Positions 22,259 through 35,407 of a stretch of DNA of 64,000 nucleotides are shown piece by piece. Source of the stretch: Rhodamnia argentea (taxonomy: Eukaryota > Streptophyta > Magnoliopsida > Myrtales > Myrtaceae); contig NC_063151.1 in NCBI RefSeq assembly GCF_020921035.1, positions 4,154,001 through 4,218,000 of the forward strand, written 5' to 3'. Position 1 is the first letter of the stretch, and each line of letters starts with the position of its first letter. The position numbers and the translations under genes were made by a program. A model generated the notes under the pieces. The model did not search any database. It was not told the DNA's origin and saw only the letters and a list, made by a program, of their open reading frames with translations.

Positions 22259-24317
22259 GTGGATGTTCTACCTGTAGTTAATGCACTAGTTGATCTGTAT
22301 ACTATTCATGTCTTCATTATTCTAATCCACATTTTAAAATTGGTTGGAGTACATTAATTACAACCTCGGCTGCTAATATGAGATATTCAATAATCGATAT
22401 TTTTACATGATCGAGTAGCTGTAAGCATTGATATCCTTACATTCTCAAGCAACTGTAACGGATGTTTCATGATACATCCCTTTTACATTAAATTAATGTT
22501 ACCACATGTGATTTTATAGATCAAATTTATGCTATAACGTTAGAGTTTATCAGAAATATCACTATTTACGCGATCTTTCCTTTTTATTCTCTTATTAAAA
22601 AAAATTACAGCAACCACAAAATTGGTACAAAATTATACTACGGTAGCTAGGACTATACCATGTAACTGTAGAGAATTATCTTTGGTGCTTTACTTATCAA
22701 TTGCTCTTTGTGATACAATTAAAGCTTGATACCTAGCTACTCAAAAAAACAGAATTGGTCAAGGTATTTAATTACTTTTCGAGTGTGGAAGGATGGTTTG
22801 GAAGAGACAGGCATTTAGTTGATTGAATATCAAATTGATGGGTTATATGTCACGAAGATCCCAAGCATGCAAACTTAACTGCGTGTGATATCCCTATTTG
22901 GGTTATCCCTTCCTTCAATTGTTAGCAGGGCATCTATTGACAAGATTTATAGCCAACCCAATTGTTGCTCTCATAAATTTTCAGAAAAAATCTGACTTTT
23001 GGGCCTAACACTCTGCTGTGATTCTGCCCTCGGGTGATTCACTTGATCCCAAGGCCACAAGGAAGCTTTCATATATCGCTCGACATTTTCAATATGAAGT
23101 TTCGTTGAGGATAGGATGGACATTGTCGTCAGCAAGTGAATGCCCGAGTTCCGCCAGGAGCTTTAGTCTTTCTTGGTTTGGTGTCTCTGTCGGGACTTGT
23201 TGACAGATAAGCTATATTGGTTTTGATAAGACAGAACTCTGTGGTTTGAGTTTGCTTTATATGCGGTAGATATATCTCCAAGATCACATTAGCTTGCACT
23301 GTGATTTACATGCGTGTCGTTCACATTCTTATTTCGCGAAAATCCATTGTAGCTGGGTCCTTTGGTTGTCACGTGGGAAGAAATTGATACCTTGTCTTGC
23401 TTATTCATATCTAAGGTGGTGCTGTGCTCAACTGTTTTTGCATAGTCTTGTTCTCCCATCTGAAAGGGTGAGGTTGTTTCCATGTCGGTTCTTTTCCCTG
23501 AGGATACGGAGTGATATCAAGTGGTCCTATTTAAGTGTGCTCCTCGAGCCAGATTGTCCTAGGTAATTGTATTTTCAGGGAGAATTTTCAATTCATAGCG
23601 TGCTTTAGATCCTTGTATCTTTCCAGTAGTTGACAAAGTTATCCTGTTATGATATTGTGATGGAAAGAAATAGAGCACTTCATTTCTCTGTCAAGAATAT
23701 TATGAATTGATGCTTCCCTTTTTCCTTTCAATTCTGCATGAAACCCACCCTATTGTGTCTTTGATATTTCTGGATTCCTTTATCTTGCGCGGTTTTCGGA
23801 AGAAGATGAATTTGTGGAATTCTGAAGGATAGGGACTCATGTTTTGCAACTTAGGGCAGGCTTTGTGATTAATCGTAGACTAAGTTTAGTCCACAGTGAT
23901 AGAAGGTAAATCAATTGCCTAAGCAAGGTGAAAGCTTAACTTAAATTTGAGCCCTAAGAGATGAAATCCTCGGTTTCAAATGCAAATGGAATTAAATGTC
24001 ATGTCGAATCAATCGAGCATTTTCACCTTTAGTTCTCCTCAAATCTTTTGGAGGTGTTTGATTCTTCTCTACAGCATGCCATGTGACTTTGTGAGGTGAG
24101 GTCCCTGGGAGAAACAGAATTACAGCAAGTTTAGTTGCTAAAAGTTATTTAACACGAGTATTGAGCATCATCTTCTATATTGCTTCCGATTGTGTATGAC
24201 TATTAACTTCATAGGAGCCGCCTTTTTATGGGATAACACTCTTCAGTTCATCTTGGCTAATTGCATTTTGAGATGAGTTATGGTTTTTGTCTAATGACGA
24301 GGTGAATGTTTGAACAT
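22259..24317. other. Intergenic, no supported gene
   Basis: May include decayed downstream exons of the helicase copy, but none was recognised. The frame at 23018-23203 on plus has no clear family. Confidence 0.35.
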
Positions 24318-25585
24318 TGTTGACACCCGATTTTTTTTAATCGGTTTTCCTTTAGTTTTATTTTCTAAAATTCATCAAAAATTTACAAAAAATCAAAAAA
24401 TTATAAAATCAATATTGGAAGCCTTGGCCAAGCATAAGGAACCAATTTTGAACAAAAAATAATTTTTCATATTTTTCACATTTTTTTAATATTTTCGAAA
24501 AATAGGAAAATATTATAAAATTCATAAAAAATGCTTTTCGAGGTCACAAAAATACACAAAAATGTCCAATATTTTTCATTTAATTCCCTTTTCATATTGA
24601 CCTCATAAAAAATTAAAAATTGAATCCAATTTTAGGTGTTTCTTTATAATGCCTAGAGTTGAATTTCCATAAAAAATACCAATTGAGTCTTTTTATTTGC
24701 AATTTTTGCACATTTTGTGTCTTGACATTCAATTGCAGTCCCTTTGAACTTCAATTTGATCAATTGCACCCTCAATTACGCGAATTGCATGAATTGGACA
24801 AAATTTCTAAAGAATCTTGCAATTTAGTCCCTCAATTTCTCAATTTTTGAAATTAATTTTAATTGCGGGACTATCATGGTAAAATTGGACTGTCCCCTTA
24901 TGTTTTCATGCATTTCAAATCGATTGGCATAGGTCCCATAGTCCAATTTAATCAAATTAACACTCAATTGAAAATTTCCCCAATTTGGGATTTTAGAAAA
25001 ATTTGGGCCTTTCATGGAAATTGAAGTGAACTTTTGGGCAAAATTGCATTTCTAGATAGAATTAAGGTCCCTAAGTTCAATTTTGAGGTTTAATTGCAAA
25101 AATTCCCCATCAATTGTGGTTAATTTTGAAATTTTTGGAAAATTCACTATCCGAACAGGTTCGGACCGGTCCGATCGCCGGTCGGACCGGTCCAGCACAG
25201 TGTCATCTTCTTCACAGAATCGCGCGAATTACAGGTTTGAGAGTTGGATTTCAATGGCAAAATTGAAGGCCAATTCATGTATGATTAAGCTAATTGGTGT
25301 GGGGGTTTTCATGTGCGGGTCATTCTCCGTCAATTGCCACCGGCGGCACGGCCAATGGCCGCCGGAGGTGGCCGGAATCGATGGTCAAAGCCCCGGCGCT
25401 TGAAAAAGTCAACATCTTCGAATCCGGGTCTAATTCATGCTCGTTTGAGCTCGATTAAGGGTCTAACGGACGTTGACGGAATCATAACCGATTCCATCAC
25501 CGTTCGGCGACCAATTTGCATGTGAATGGCACGTGAATCGTGGTCGGCGAACTCACACCCGTGCGTGCCCAAATTTGAAACCGAG

Positions 25586-25592
25586 TATAAAA
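25586..25592 (+). promoter_or_regulatory. TATA box inside the solo LTR
   Basis: TATAAAA sits about 1.27 kb into the LTR and is followed by a purine-rich stretch. It is consistent with the U3/R boundary of a plus-strand element. Confidence 0.5.
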
Positions 25593-26569
25593 GGCCAAGA
25601 GGATTCTAGAACAAGGAGGGGGGGCTCATTCGCCTCGCTCGGGTAGCAGATTAGAGAGAGAAAGAGAGAAAGTTAGAGAGAGAGGCTGCGGCGACGCCAT
25701 TGACGAAGCTTCGGACAGAAGTTTCGCGACTTCATCCCAAACGATTCAGGTCGAATCGAAGCAGCGGATCGTCGTCGGAAGTTCACCCGAGCCAAGAGAA
25801 AGCAATCGGTACGGCTCGATTGACCTGCGGCCTCCAGAAACGGTGAGTTCACTTCTCGAGCTTGACACTGTGCGATTATGGCATCATACGTTCTCGAGCA
25901 TATTCCTTGAAATTGTTGTGTGCCTTTTACTTCTTGAACCTCACTAATCATGCTCGCATATGATTTTTGCATCAATCATGTTCGAACATCCCGAGTCGAA
26001 ACTTCCAACCATCGTCGTCTGGCTCAACGCCGGCCGGACCTCTCCAGCCTTTGCGAGCTCGATCTGAGCTCAAGGTAAGTCTTCTCAACGTCTTTTATTG
26101 CTTCTGTGTGGATGAATTGAGCTGAGATGTTCTCTGTTGTTCGATTGAATGTCTGTAGCTTCACTGCGTGCGAGCTTGACTTTTATTGATCTAGTCGATG
26201 AAATCACGTAATTTTAGAGTATGTTGATCCGGGGAACGAGACGAATCGATTGGTGTTAGTTTCGTGGGATTTCATCAAGATTTCGCCGTTAAATTGTTGC
26301 CGAAAGTTCTCGGCCGTCCATTGTCTCGCCGGCGAGAGGTTGAAGACGATGACGTGGCCCGAGTCAAAGAGTCAAAGTCCAACGTGGCGCCTTGTGATTG
26401 GTCCAGGTCATCGTTGACTCGGCCTAGTCGTTGGCGGGAATAGGCTGAGTCGACCACGATCCGACGGCTAGGAAAAATAGTTAGATTTGATTTTGAGCCG
26501 TTAGATCTTATTTTCGTATTTTCGAATAATTAGTTTGTTAAATAGAAAATACAAAAAAAATATATAAAC

Positions 26570-27060
26570 GGCGCCATTCTGTGTAAGAAACGCGACGTCG
26601 TTTAAGCCTTAGATAGATTGAACGGCCCGGATCGAGTCCGGGGTTTAATCCGGGCTGTCCATGCATTAGTTAGGCGACGCCGTTTTTAAGTGGAACACCG
26701 GAAGCGTCGTCGTTTGAGTTTGAATAGGGTTGAACGGCTCGGATCTAACTTTAGGTTTAATCGCGGCCGTTCAGAGTAATAAGAGATGCGACGCCGTTTT
26801 AATCTAAGTAGAATGCACGGCTGAGATTAGATCCAGAGGAAATCGTGACCGTCCGTTAGTTTTGCTATGCGGCGTCGTTTCTATACTCAGAGTCAAATGC
26901 ATCGTCATTTAGATTAGTGAGAGTCGACGGCTGCGATGAAGTATGAGGGTTTAATCGTGGCCGTCCGTGTATTAGACCGAAGCGGCACCCTTTTGTATAG
27001 TAAAGGTCCGACGGCTGAGATTGATTTAAGGATTGATCTCGGCCGTCCATCATTTTTGTA
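26570..27060. repeat. Degenerate tandem repeat within the LTR
   Basis: About five to six imperfect units of roughly 80-100 bp share GCGACGTCGTTT/GACGCCGTTTT, then an ACGGCY..GAT half, GGTTTAATC and GGCCGTCC. Each unit contains a small imperfect palindrome. Confidence 0.65.
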
Positions 27061-28141
27061 TATATATTCGAATATTAGAAAACAATTTTGAAAAATAAAA
27101 AATAAATAGGATAAATACGCATACGGTACCGTATGGGTGCTGAGCGAGCCTACGGGTGGTCCGACCGGGTTGACCGGTCGTTGACCGGTTTGACCCGGTC
27201 CAAAAATATTAATAAAAAAATAAAATAATAATAAAAAATAGATAAAAACTTCCAAAAAATCCAAAAATACCTAGGAAATTCATAAAAATTCACGGATTTT
27301 CCCAAAAAATTTCTAAAAATTTCTAGATCGATTCGAGACTCATAAAGTCTGGATCAAAAATTTTGAGACTTCGAGGGTCGATTTGTGTCGATCCGGAAAA
27401 TTCCCAATTTTTTAGAAAATAAATAAAAAATCCAAAAAAAAATAGAAAAATTCTGGAAAATCACAAAAAATGGGAAATGGCCACATTTAACTGGCCCGAC
27501 CCCGATTTTGTGATTTTCGGGTCCCAAACCCCAAAAATGACCATTATACCCTTCCCGGGCCTTTCGCCCCAAATTTTCCCGAACCATCCCGGAACTCAAA
27601 TTTGACATTTCTGTGGGCCAATAGGGTCATATTAGACTCGTTCACTTGATTGATTTGATTGTGTGCGATTATATTGATTGCGCTATTAATTTCTGAATGT
27701 GACCGTTATGGTAAAAATCCCGTCTGCATAAATATTTGGAACCGTTAGGGCCTACCTCACCCAAAAGTCCGTCTGCATGAATTCATAGGTTAGAAAATCA
27801 CTTAACATTGGTAACCGAAAGGGCGTCGATGAAAATCTCGGCGTAATCAAGTCCCCGGACCCAAAAATCTCTAGTTTTCGCGGAACCGAACGGTTTCTCC
27901 CGACCGCTCGGTATGGTTTTCCGATCATACCCTCCAATAAATTAATCGGTGGCGACTCCAATTGCATGTACACATTGCACATGCCACCCGACCACACTAA
28001 GGTCGATCTCGATATTTCTTGGGAGAGACCCGCGATCCCTAAAAATCCCGTTGACAACCGGGGTTATACCCATATAAAATTTGAGGATCGGCTCGTTAAC
28101 CCTACTCGCCCCGTGCGTATCGACGGAGGAGGGTCGCGACA

Positions 28142-30264
28142 AACATGCCTTTCCAAAACAATTCTGTTTACTGTCCAATGCCTACGGAATTCATTGATAT
28201 GTTTGAAGTTTATTGATGTGAGGCGTCGTGTATGAAGTCTCTCTCGTGTGCGCATGAGTTCGGTCTAATTTTTATTGCAAGAGAAATAAGCCGAGGTTAT
28301 GGAACTAGAAATCTGGAGAGAATTCCCAGAAGGCCTCTTCAAAACCTTTAATTGGCTAAGCTGATGGTCGTGCTATCACAAACAAAACCGGTTTAGACGA
28401 TTGACACCCCGGAACAAAAGCGAGGAGTTCTTTAAACCCCGATGCGACAGGGCCATACATCAACTCAAGAAAAAACACACATAACCATCCATTCCCCACA
28501 TTGAGTAGATTTTGTGCAAGACCAGGCATTTCTTAATTTCAACGGCTATGGTCCATTTTCCTTTCACATCGACCAATTTCCCAATCTCACTTGAGTCTTC
28601 ACCTAAGTATCAATATTGACGAATATTAGCTTCATCTCCAGTATATACCATGGACCATTTTTCTCTTCCTTTTCTGTATTTTCTTCTACTTTTTCTTTTC
28701 CCTTTTCTTTAATATAATTTACTGTAATTAACCAACAATCTTTTTTCAAATAATTAGTTTTCTTGCAAAAAGTGAATATTTTTAATAAAAGGAAATCGAT
28801 ACCTGCTGAATCAGAAACCCCGGCATCCAATTGCCCTGAGGAAGGGCCCACTCGCTCCTGACATCTAATTGCCCTGGGAGAGGGCCCACTTCTCTAATGA
28901 TCCTTCGAGACATTGGGGATCAGAAGGTACAAAGGATTGGAGCGCCCGGGTTGTCGTAACCAGGCTTTAGGCCGGTACACCCCTCTCGCATCCCGCGAGC
29001 ATCGACCACTCATCATCCCCCGTTAAAACTGCCTGAAGGATCATAAGTGTGGCGCCTTTCCATCTTCCTTTTTTATGAAGCAAGCTGCTTATGCGCTCCA
29101 TTGTCCTCTGCCGATGTGGGACTATCGGCGTGCACGTCACCACTACCTCCTCCTGTTCATGAATTCAGCAACCACCACCCGCGTCTCGCCCTTTAGCTAA
29201 GAGCTGCTTGGCTCCTTTTTCACCGAACGAAGTTGAATCAGCACACAAACAACCGCGCCAGTACCCCACAAGAGAAAATGGAATGGAATACGAACACTGA
29301 CCCCATTTGCTTTTTCGAGACAACCTTGAGCCCTTCTTGTCATCATAAACGCCCTCGTCCCCTCCCTTCCCCCCCCCGGGGAGTTGTGTAGTACCCTGTT
29401 CTCTGTAGAGCAAACATACAGACAGACACCATCTATTTTGGGGACCCAAAAACCAGAATGGAAATTCTGCGGACACTTGAGATACCTAGCAATTGCGCTG
29501 CGACTTGCAGATATGTATATCCATGTCACTTTGCAATGCTAGGAATTGATATCTTGCTTGAGGGAAGAAACATATTTGCATCGTACGACAAGTGCTGTTG
29601 GTCAAGCAAGCTGGGAGAGCCAGAGATATTTGGAGACAATGCCGCCGTAGCAGCAGCATAAGGGGTGCGCTAAGTGCAGCCTAACTGGCCTGATTTCGGT
29701 TCTTTGCTGCTGCTATGCGACATGACACCGCAGGAGGTAATTACATAGGAATAATGATGCTACGTTATGGGCAATCTCCACCTGCTAGGCTGCTGTGACT
29801 TGTGCAGTACACAAGGTATGAAGTATTTCTGCCATATAAAGAACATTCCCAGTTCAATGTTGGAGATTAAATGACAATGAGTCAAATAACATTGCAGAGA
29901 TCCAGGGAAGCACATGAGACCAATGCGAGCGAGCGCAAAAGTTTCCTACACCAATTGTTGCAGTGAAAACATTATAATTTTTAAGAGGGAGCTTTAATTC
30001 TCAATAGATACTGATGACAGCCTTTAAGGGTTTAATATAAGCTTGACCCTTTATAATTTTCTCAAAAAAAAAAAAAAAGAAGGAAAGTTCACCAGCCACT
30101 TACCGGTTATCAGTAGAGATACGCCATTGTTGCTGATATTCAAGGTATACTGGTGATTTATGATTTGATGGTCATATACATTGATAGACATACAAGAAGC
30201 TATGTATCATAGATGATACTACCACAAATCGAATGAAGAAAAAAAAATCAAGGAACTCTTTTTT
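28142..30264. other. Intergenic, repeat-like; 3' flank of the PSI-like gene
   Basis: No gene supported. Positions 28800-29150 contain two near-repeats (ATCCAATTGCCCTGAGGAAG and ATCTAATTGCCCTGGGAGAG) and a GATGTGGGACTA motif common in plant retroelement ends. The last few hundred bases should hold the 3' UTR of the minus-strand gene at 30265. Confidence 0.4.
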
Positions 30265-30961
30265 CTACTCTAACCCGTCCATTACATCCAAAAGACTAGA
30301 ATTTCTGTATTCCAACATTGGGGAGCTTCCGGTGCTCCTGCTCAGTGCCCACACTTTGTTGCTCGTCTTCCTAGTGGATGAAAATTCTTGACTCTTGCTG
30401 ATCCCTGGGACCATTCTCCAGCGGCACACCTGGTTCAAGAGAATCCTATCTTCTAGCGAAAGTAGCATTGACCTCGTCTTGACACCGGTGTTCAGCGGTG
30501 AAGATAGCTGTATCCCGGGATGAAAACCCTGGCCCTTGGGATTTGAAGATTGGAGGGGCAGAGACTTGAAGAATATGTGATCCCGGTGTCGGACAAGAGC
30601 AATCAAGTGGTGAAGCCATGTGATCAGCTCAAGGATGCAGAGGTCCACTTTTTGCTTATCCGCGTGATAGAGGGTTTGGAGGCGAATCAGGCTGTTGTTT
30701 GTGGATGTAGTCTTGCCAAACTCGTTTCTGTACATGAAAGATCAGAACTTAAATAAGAGCGATCCAAGAGATATTAAAGTATAATTGATCGCTTGAGTGA
30801 TCTAACAAACTCTAACTGAATGTTTGGCTTTACTTCTACTTTTAATGACACCATGCCACAACATTGATACAGAACGATTGAATTGTCCTAGGATGTTTGG
30901 TTTAGCCACAAAAGTTTTCTTTGCATCTTCGGCAGTGAATATCTGCACGTGGGGGCATGCA

Positions 30962-31040
<79 letters not shown>

Positions 31041-34000
31041 CAAGCTTGGCTGACCCGCTGTTTGCCCATTCTCCAACCCAGCCAAAACCTTGATGAGCTC
31101 TGCACTCAGTTCACATAACACAGAAACATAAGTGATATGCATAGTAGCCTAAAAAAAACACATTTTGGCCGTCGATAAAACATATCACTTAGAACTGATA
31201 AACCTACTTAATAGTATTTGTTGCGATGGGAACAAGCCATTGAAGAGACTTCTCCATCTCGGCCTTCACCTGAGATACTGACATCTGAAGAAAGCAACAT
31301 GTTATACAGACACTAGTCATTTAGTGATAGAAAGCAGCAGCTAAAACTGAATTAACATGCACCAAACGATTAAAACCAAGGGAAGCGATTTTCAGCATCG
31401 TTGACACGCCTGATGATGGATGGAACACGCACCTCGTCTTTGGTATCAGCATTCTGCAATCGTCTATGTAGAGCTTTCTTAACAGGAGGAGGCAACCCAT
31501 GATATAACGTGTCCCTCGTGTTAGGAGGAAGGGATGCTGGACGTGACGCCTGAGAAGTAACACAAACGATCGTAATCGGTGAGATAACAAGGTCTTTTTT
31601 CGGGCGGGGCACTCCACACTGCTCTCTAAACATGCGGTTACTCTCTTGTAGATGAAACAGTTGGGCACTTACAATTGTATCTATCTGATTTATCAGGTTG
31701 GCGTAGTGTAATGCAAGGCTAGCTACGCCCAACCTTTGGGGATTGTCATTGCTTTTGTTAGCATCCTTCCAGACTGATGTCGAGCCTGGTAATCGGACAC
31801 GAGCAAAGGTTCAGAATGCATTTTACTCATTTGAACGCTGGAAATCAAAGGTAAGATGCTCGCATGCTTTTAATAGGAACGGTGACTAGGTACAAAGGGA
31901 TAAGGCTCGGTCACCAGTCTTTTTATACTGTTTGGAGGAGCAGATATGCAGATAATTGGTCCGCAAGCACACAAAAATGTCATGCAGATCCTTGATCAAG
32001 CCATATAAGTAAACCCAAGGGAAACATTTTCAATCCCCAAAAAGGAAGTGACCAGATTTGACAAATTCTTCTGTTTATTTACTAGAGTGAATAAAATGAG
32101 TACCATTATCTCCAAAAGCTTCACAGATTGCTTGATGCATGTAGGTAACAATATCAACAAGCTTCTCAATGATCTGCAATAAGACCAATGCATTATAAGA
32201 AATTATCATCAGCGACAAAAACGTGAGCGTCCTATTATGTCCAGTAAAACACTGACAAAAAAGTATCAATAGCAGTCCAGTGTCAACATGCCATTAAACC
32301 GATCGAAGTTAGAGGAGAGATAAATTCTCGATGAGATAAGGCCAAAAGGCAATTAAAATACATTCATAAGTACAGAGAAATGAACTAATAGGAAAAACCA
32401 AATTTGTAAGTGTGCATGTTCCTGAAAGTCCATTAAGTGCAGTTCTGGTTGAGGATATACTCAGCCTCTAACAAGTAGCCAATCTTACCTCCTCCAAGCT
32501 TTTCGACCAGAGAGATTTCTTTTTCAAGCTCCTTACAAGCTTTCTTTGATGTTTTAGCTCACTTTGCAACATTGAGATACCTTCTCCTAACATCCAAAGA
32601 ACAAAAGCTATTAGAATTATTACAGCACCACTACTTTAATTAGGGGAGCAGCAACTGGTGTGGTTTTATTTTAGCAACCAGCTTTGTTAAGTCACATCAA
32701 AACCAACAAAGAAGAGGAGAAAATAAATGAAGCCAGTCAGAAGACCTGAATTAGTCATGGCAACAACTTAAGAAGTTGCATTTTTCTCTGACTGGAAGGT
32801 AGTAAAACTATCAGGACAAATGTAGTCATTAGTCTTACCTTTACGAGGGAGATTAAAAGACTCCACTTCCTCAAGCTTTTGCCTATAGTCTTGCTCAAAT
32901 CTATCCAAAGCCTGCAATTCATGGTATAGTTCCTGCAAATTTTGAAAATGTCAGCTTCTTCAAGAGTATAGCCTGGCTTAGACCACCAATAACACGTACT
33001 AGTAGAGTGTGAAAAGATTCGCAAAGGAAAACATGTGAAGACAAAATCATCTGTCGTGTATAATGGAAGTGGTATTTGTTTCCTCTCGATAACAAAGTTC
33101 ATTAGGTATGAGTTTATCTGCCATATCATGCAGAAGTTCAGCTGAGCAACAAAATGCACGACAGACATCCTTCCAACTAGACATCTCTAAAGAGTTGGAA
33201 GATATATCATCTGTACTTTGAAGAGCATTTGTGAAAATTTTATTTTACTATATATTTCTAGAATTGGAAAATGCTTCCAAGGAATAAATAAAATTAATTA
33301 TTATGCAATGCAAACCAAGCAGAGAAATAACATTTTAGCAGGTAGATCTGACATGTATATGTGATTCTTACAGAGGTATGCTGGGCCAGAGTACTCAATT
33401 CTTGCATTGTCATTTCTGCTTCAGATCTTAGAATTTCATTGCCCACGTCTTCCCCGTCCAGTCTGTGACAGGTCATTCCAAGAAAGTCGAGTTACTATCA
33501 ACACATAGGAGTGGAACTCATGCCTGAAACAAAGCTTCGTTAGAGCCTGATTACCTTGAAAAGTGTCGATCAAGATTGTGCCATTGTGGATCTTTGCATA
33601 AATGTCCAAACCTAATGACTTCCCGTGAAAAGACATCGAGTTCCTCCCTGCACATGTCCCAAGAGCAATAGCCATTATTAGACCACAAGTTCGATGTACG
33701 CTTACTTCAAGATAAGGCTAAAAGGCCTCTAACTCCTTTCAAGCATAAACGCTTTATACCTTTTATCAGCAGCAGCAATACTTAGCAACTCATTCATGTC
33801 TCTTGAAACTAGTTGCTGCACCCCTTCAGAGTGTAAAATTTCCTTCTTCAAGTACTGGATATTTTCTTCTGACAGTGATTGCAGTAAGTTTGCACCTTTG
33901 ACTATTGTATTAGCTACTTCAAATGCCAATATAGAAATCTTATTTCCCCGGGAAGCCATTCCAGAGAAGCCACTATTGGAATGCAGATTTGACACGCTGC

Positions 34001-35407
34001 TTCCAAGTGTGTCGAGAACATCTACTGCCTTCTCATAACCCCTCATGCCGGCTTTTCCTATAAATGAATTTTTCGGTGTAACCTGAAAAATGTTAAAAAC
34101 TTCAACATAGGAAACATAAATACTCAAAGGGCGAACAAAAAGGCACCAGATTTCTGCACCAGAAACGTTTATTAACTTAAACCACAATCGTGCTGCCAAT
34201 TTAAGAGTACTATTCCAGCCATTAGCAGCTCTATACTTCAAAGAGAACCTAGGATAGAATTACTTTCAAAGGTAAAAAATCAATACATTGATTAACACAC
34301 AAAAGTATACACCAACAGAGGACTTCAACTGGAATATCAAGAACTCATGCAGCCACCCAGAAAAGTTTCGAGTTTGCGATAGATTGGACGAAACTTATTG
34401 AACAATGTGTTAAGTATTGGGCTTACAGTTGCATACCCTAAGACAGGCAAGAAAGTTGTCAAACCATATAGCAAGCTAACTTTCCACTCGAAAGGAGAAA
34501 TAATATTCTTAGAAGCTTTAAAATCAAGTCAACTAATTTGTTGCAACACTGATTTTCTACCTTTTATGTGCACTAAGATACTCAGGATTTTTGCTTTTCA
34601 AATTTGAGCGCAAAGGAAGAACAGGAACAGTGCCCCTCATTGCATGCAGGGTCATAATTTATTTGATCATCAACCATGGAGGCTTTGATATCAAGCAGGA
34701 ATTGCAGCTATTGCTGCTTTATTCGGAAACTTGTAGTTTTGCAGTTTAGACAGGAATTTCAGCGATAACCGCCACTTGTACTTTCATGAATTCTTTGTCT
34801 ATTTGCATTATTCTTCATCGAACAGGGTCGCAAATATTATCATCAGATGCAATGCTTTTTCATAGCATGGAAAAGCATGAGAATTCTGTGTGGCGTTCCA
34901 ACCCATTTCATCAAATTCAACACTATGAAAGATTAAGAATGACATCAATTCCCACACCCTGAATTGACTAGCATGGACACAAGTTTCTTCTGCTCCGATT
35001 TGCTTCATCAAAGACTCGAATGGACCAAAATCCATCTATTAAATGATATACATCCATGGCAAGTTTTCTAAGTTCTATCCTCGAATTTTGCTGATCATCA
35101 GTAAATAATGACAATCACACAAAAAACCAACAATCAGATAGGCAAATCTTACCTTGCTAGGTCCTTTTCTAGTAGGAGTCGACGGCTTCGATGGCTTCAA
35201 TTCTCTAGAGAAGGACAAGAGCAGCTCGCCGGAATAAGACTTTGGTGGCGTCTTCCTATGATCACTGCTCTCATGATTCGAATGAGAGACATCTCTTGAC
35301 TTGGTAAAGCTGGCTTTTGACTTGAGCTTCCCAGAAAATCCCGAACTCTTCGCCCCTGAGGTTTCTGTCGTGTGATTGTCCATACCTCCCGAACAAACCC
35401 CTCCCAT
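30265..35407 (-). CDS. PSI-like protein (DUF3475 + DUF668), 12 exons
   Basis: Exons: 35407-35153, 34082-33760, 33647-33555, 33462-33372, 32932-32839, 32586-32489, 32173-32104, 31785-31673, 31549-31433, 31284-31208, 31099-31055 and 30727-30265. Borders are GT/AG and phases agree, giving 612 aa. The N-terminus MGGVCSGG is a likely N-myristoylation site. Residues 134-190 ([20 protein letters not shown], then [10 protein letters not shown]) are DUF3475. From about residue 360 ([20 protein letters not shown]) is DUF668. Then come [30 protein letters not shown] and a Ser-rich tail with [10 protein letters not shown]. Arabidopsis PSI proteins share this architecture and promote growth linked to phytosulfokine signalling. 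No kinase or enzyme domain is visible. Acting at the membrane is inferred. Confidence 0.9.
30965..31036. repeat. Compound (GT)n(GA)n microsatellite in intron 11 of the PSI-like gene
   Basis: About 17 GT units run directly into about 18 GA units. On the transcript strand this is (TC)n(AC)n, starting about 20 bases past the 5' splice site at 31054. It also creates long spurious reading frames. Confidence 0.95.

Larger units (their letters stand above)
24318..28141. mobile_element. Solo LTR of a long-LTR retrotransposon (Ty3/Gypsy-like)
   Basis: A 3,824-bp block starts TGTTGACACCCG and ends GGGTCGCGACA, with the direct 5-bp repeat AACAT on both sides (24313-24317 and 28142-28146). This is the signature of an LTR retrotransposon reduced to one LTR by recombination. 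Parts: AT-rich left third; a promoter-like TATAAAA at 25586-25592; a GA-rich leader just after it; a tandem-repeat zone at 26570-27060; and an AT-rich right part. No gag or pol genes lie inside. The family is inferred from length and termini only. The intact duplication suggests it is not very old. Confidence 0.72.

Noticed and set aside
29165-29529. Two overlapping minus frames of about 105 codons
   Set aside because: Different phases with no conserved pattern. They lie in the repeat-like flank of the PSI-like gene.
30824-31142. Overlapping frames with Ser-Leu and Thr-His repeats
   Set aside because: They translate the (GT)n(GA)n microsatellite, which lies in an intron of the PSI-like gene.
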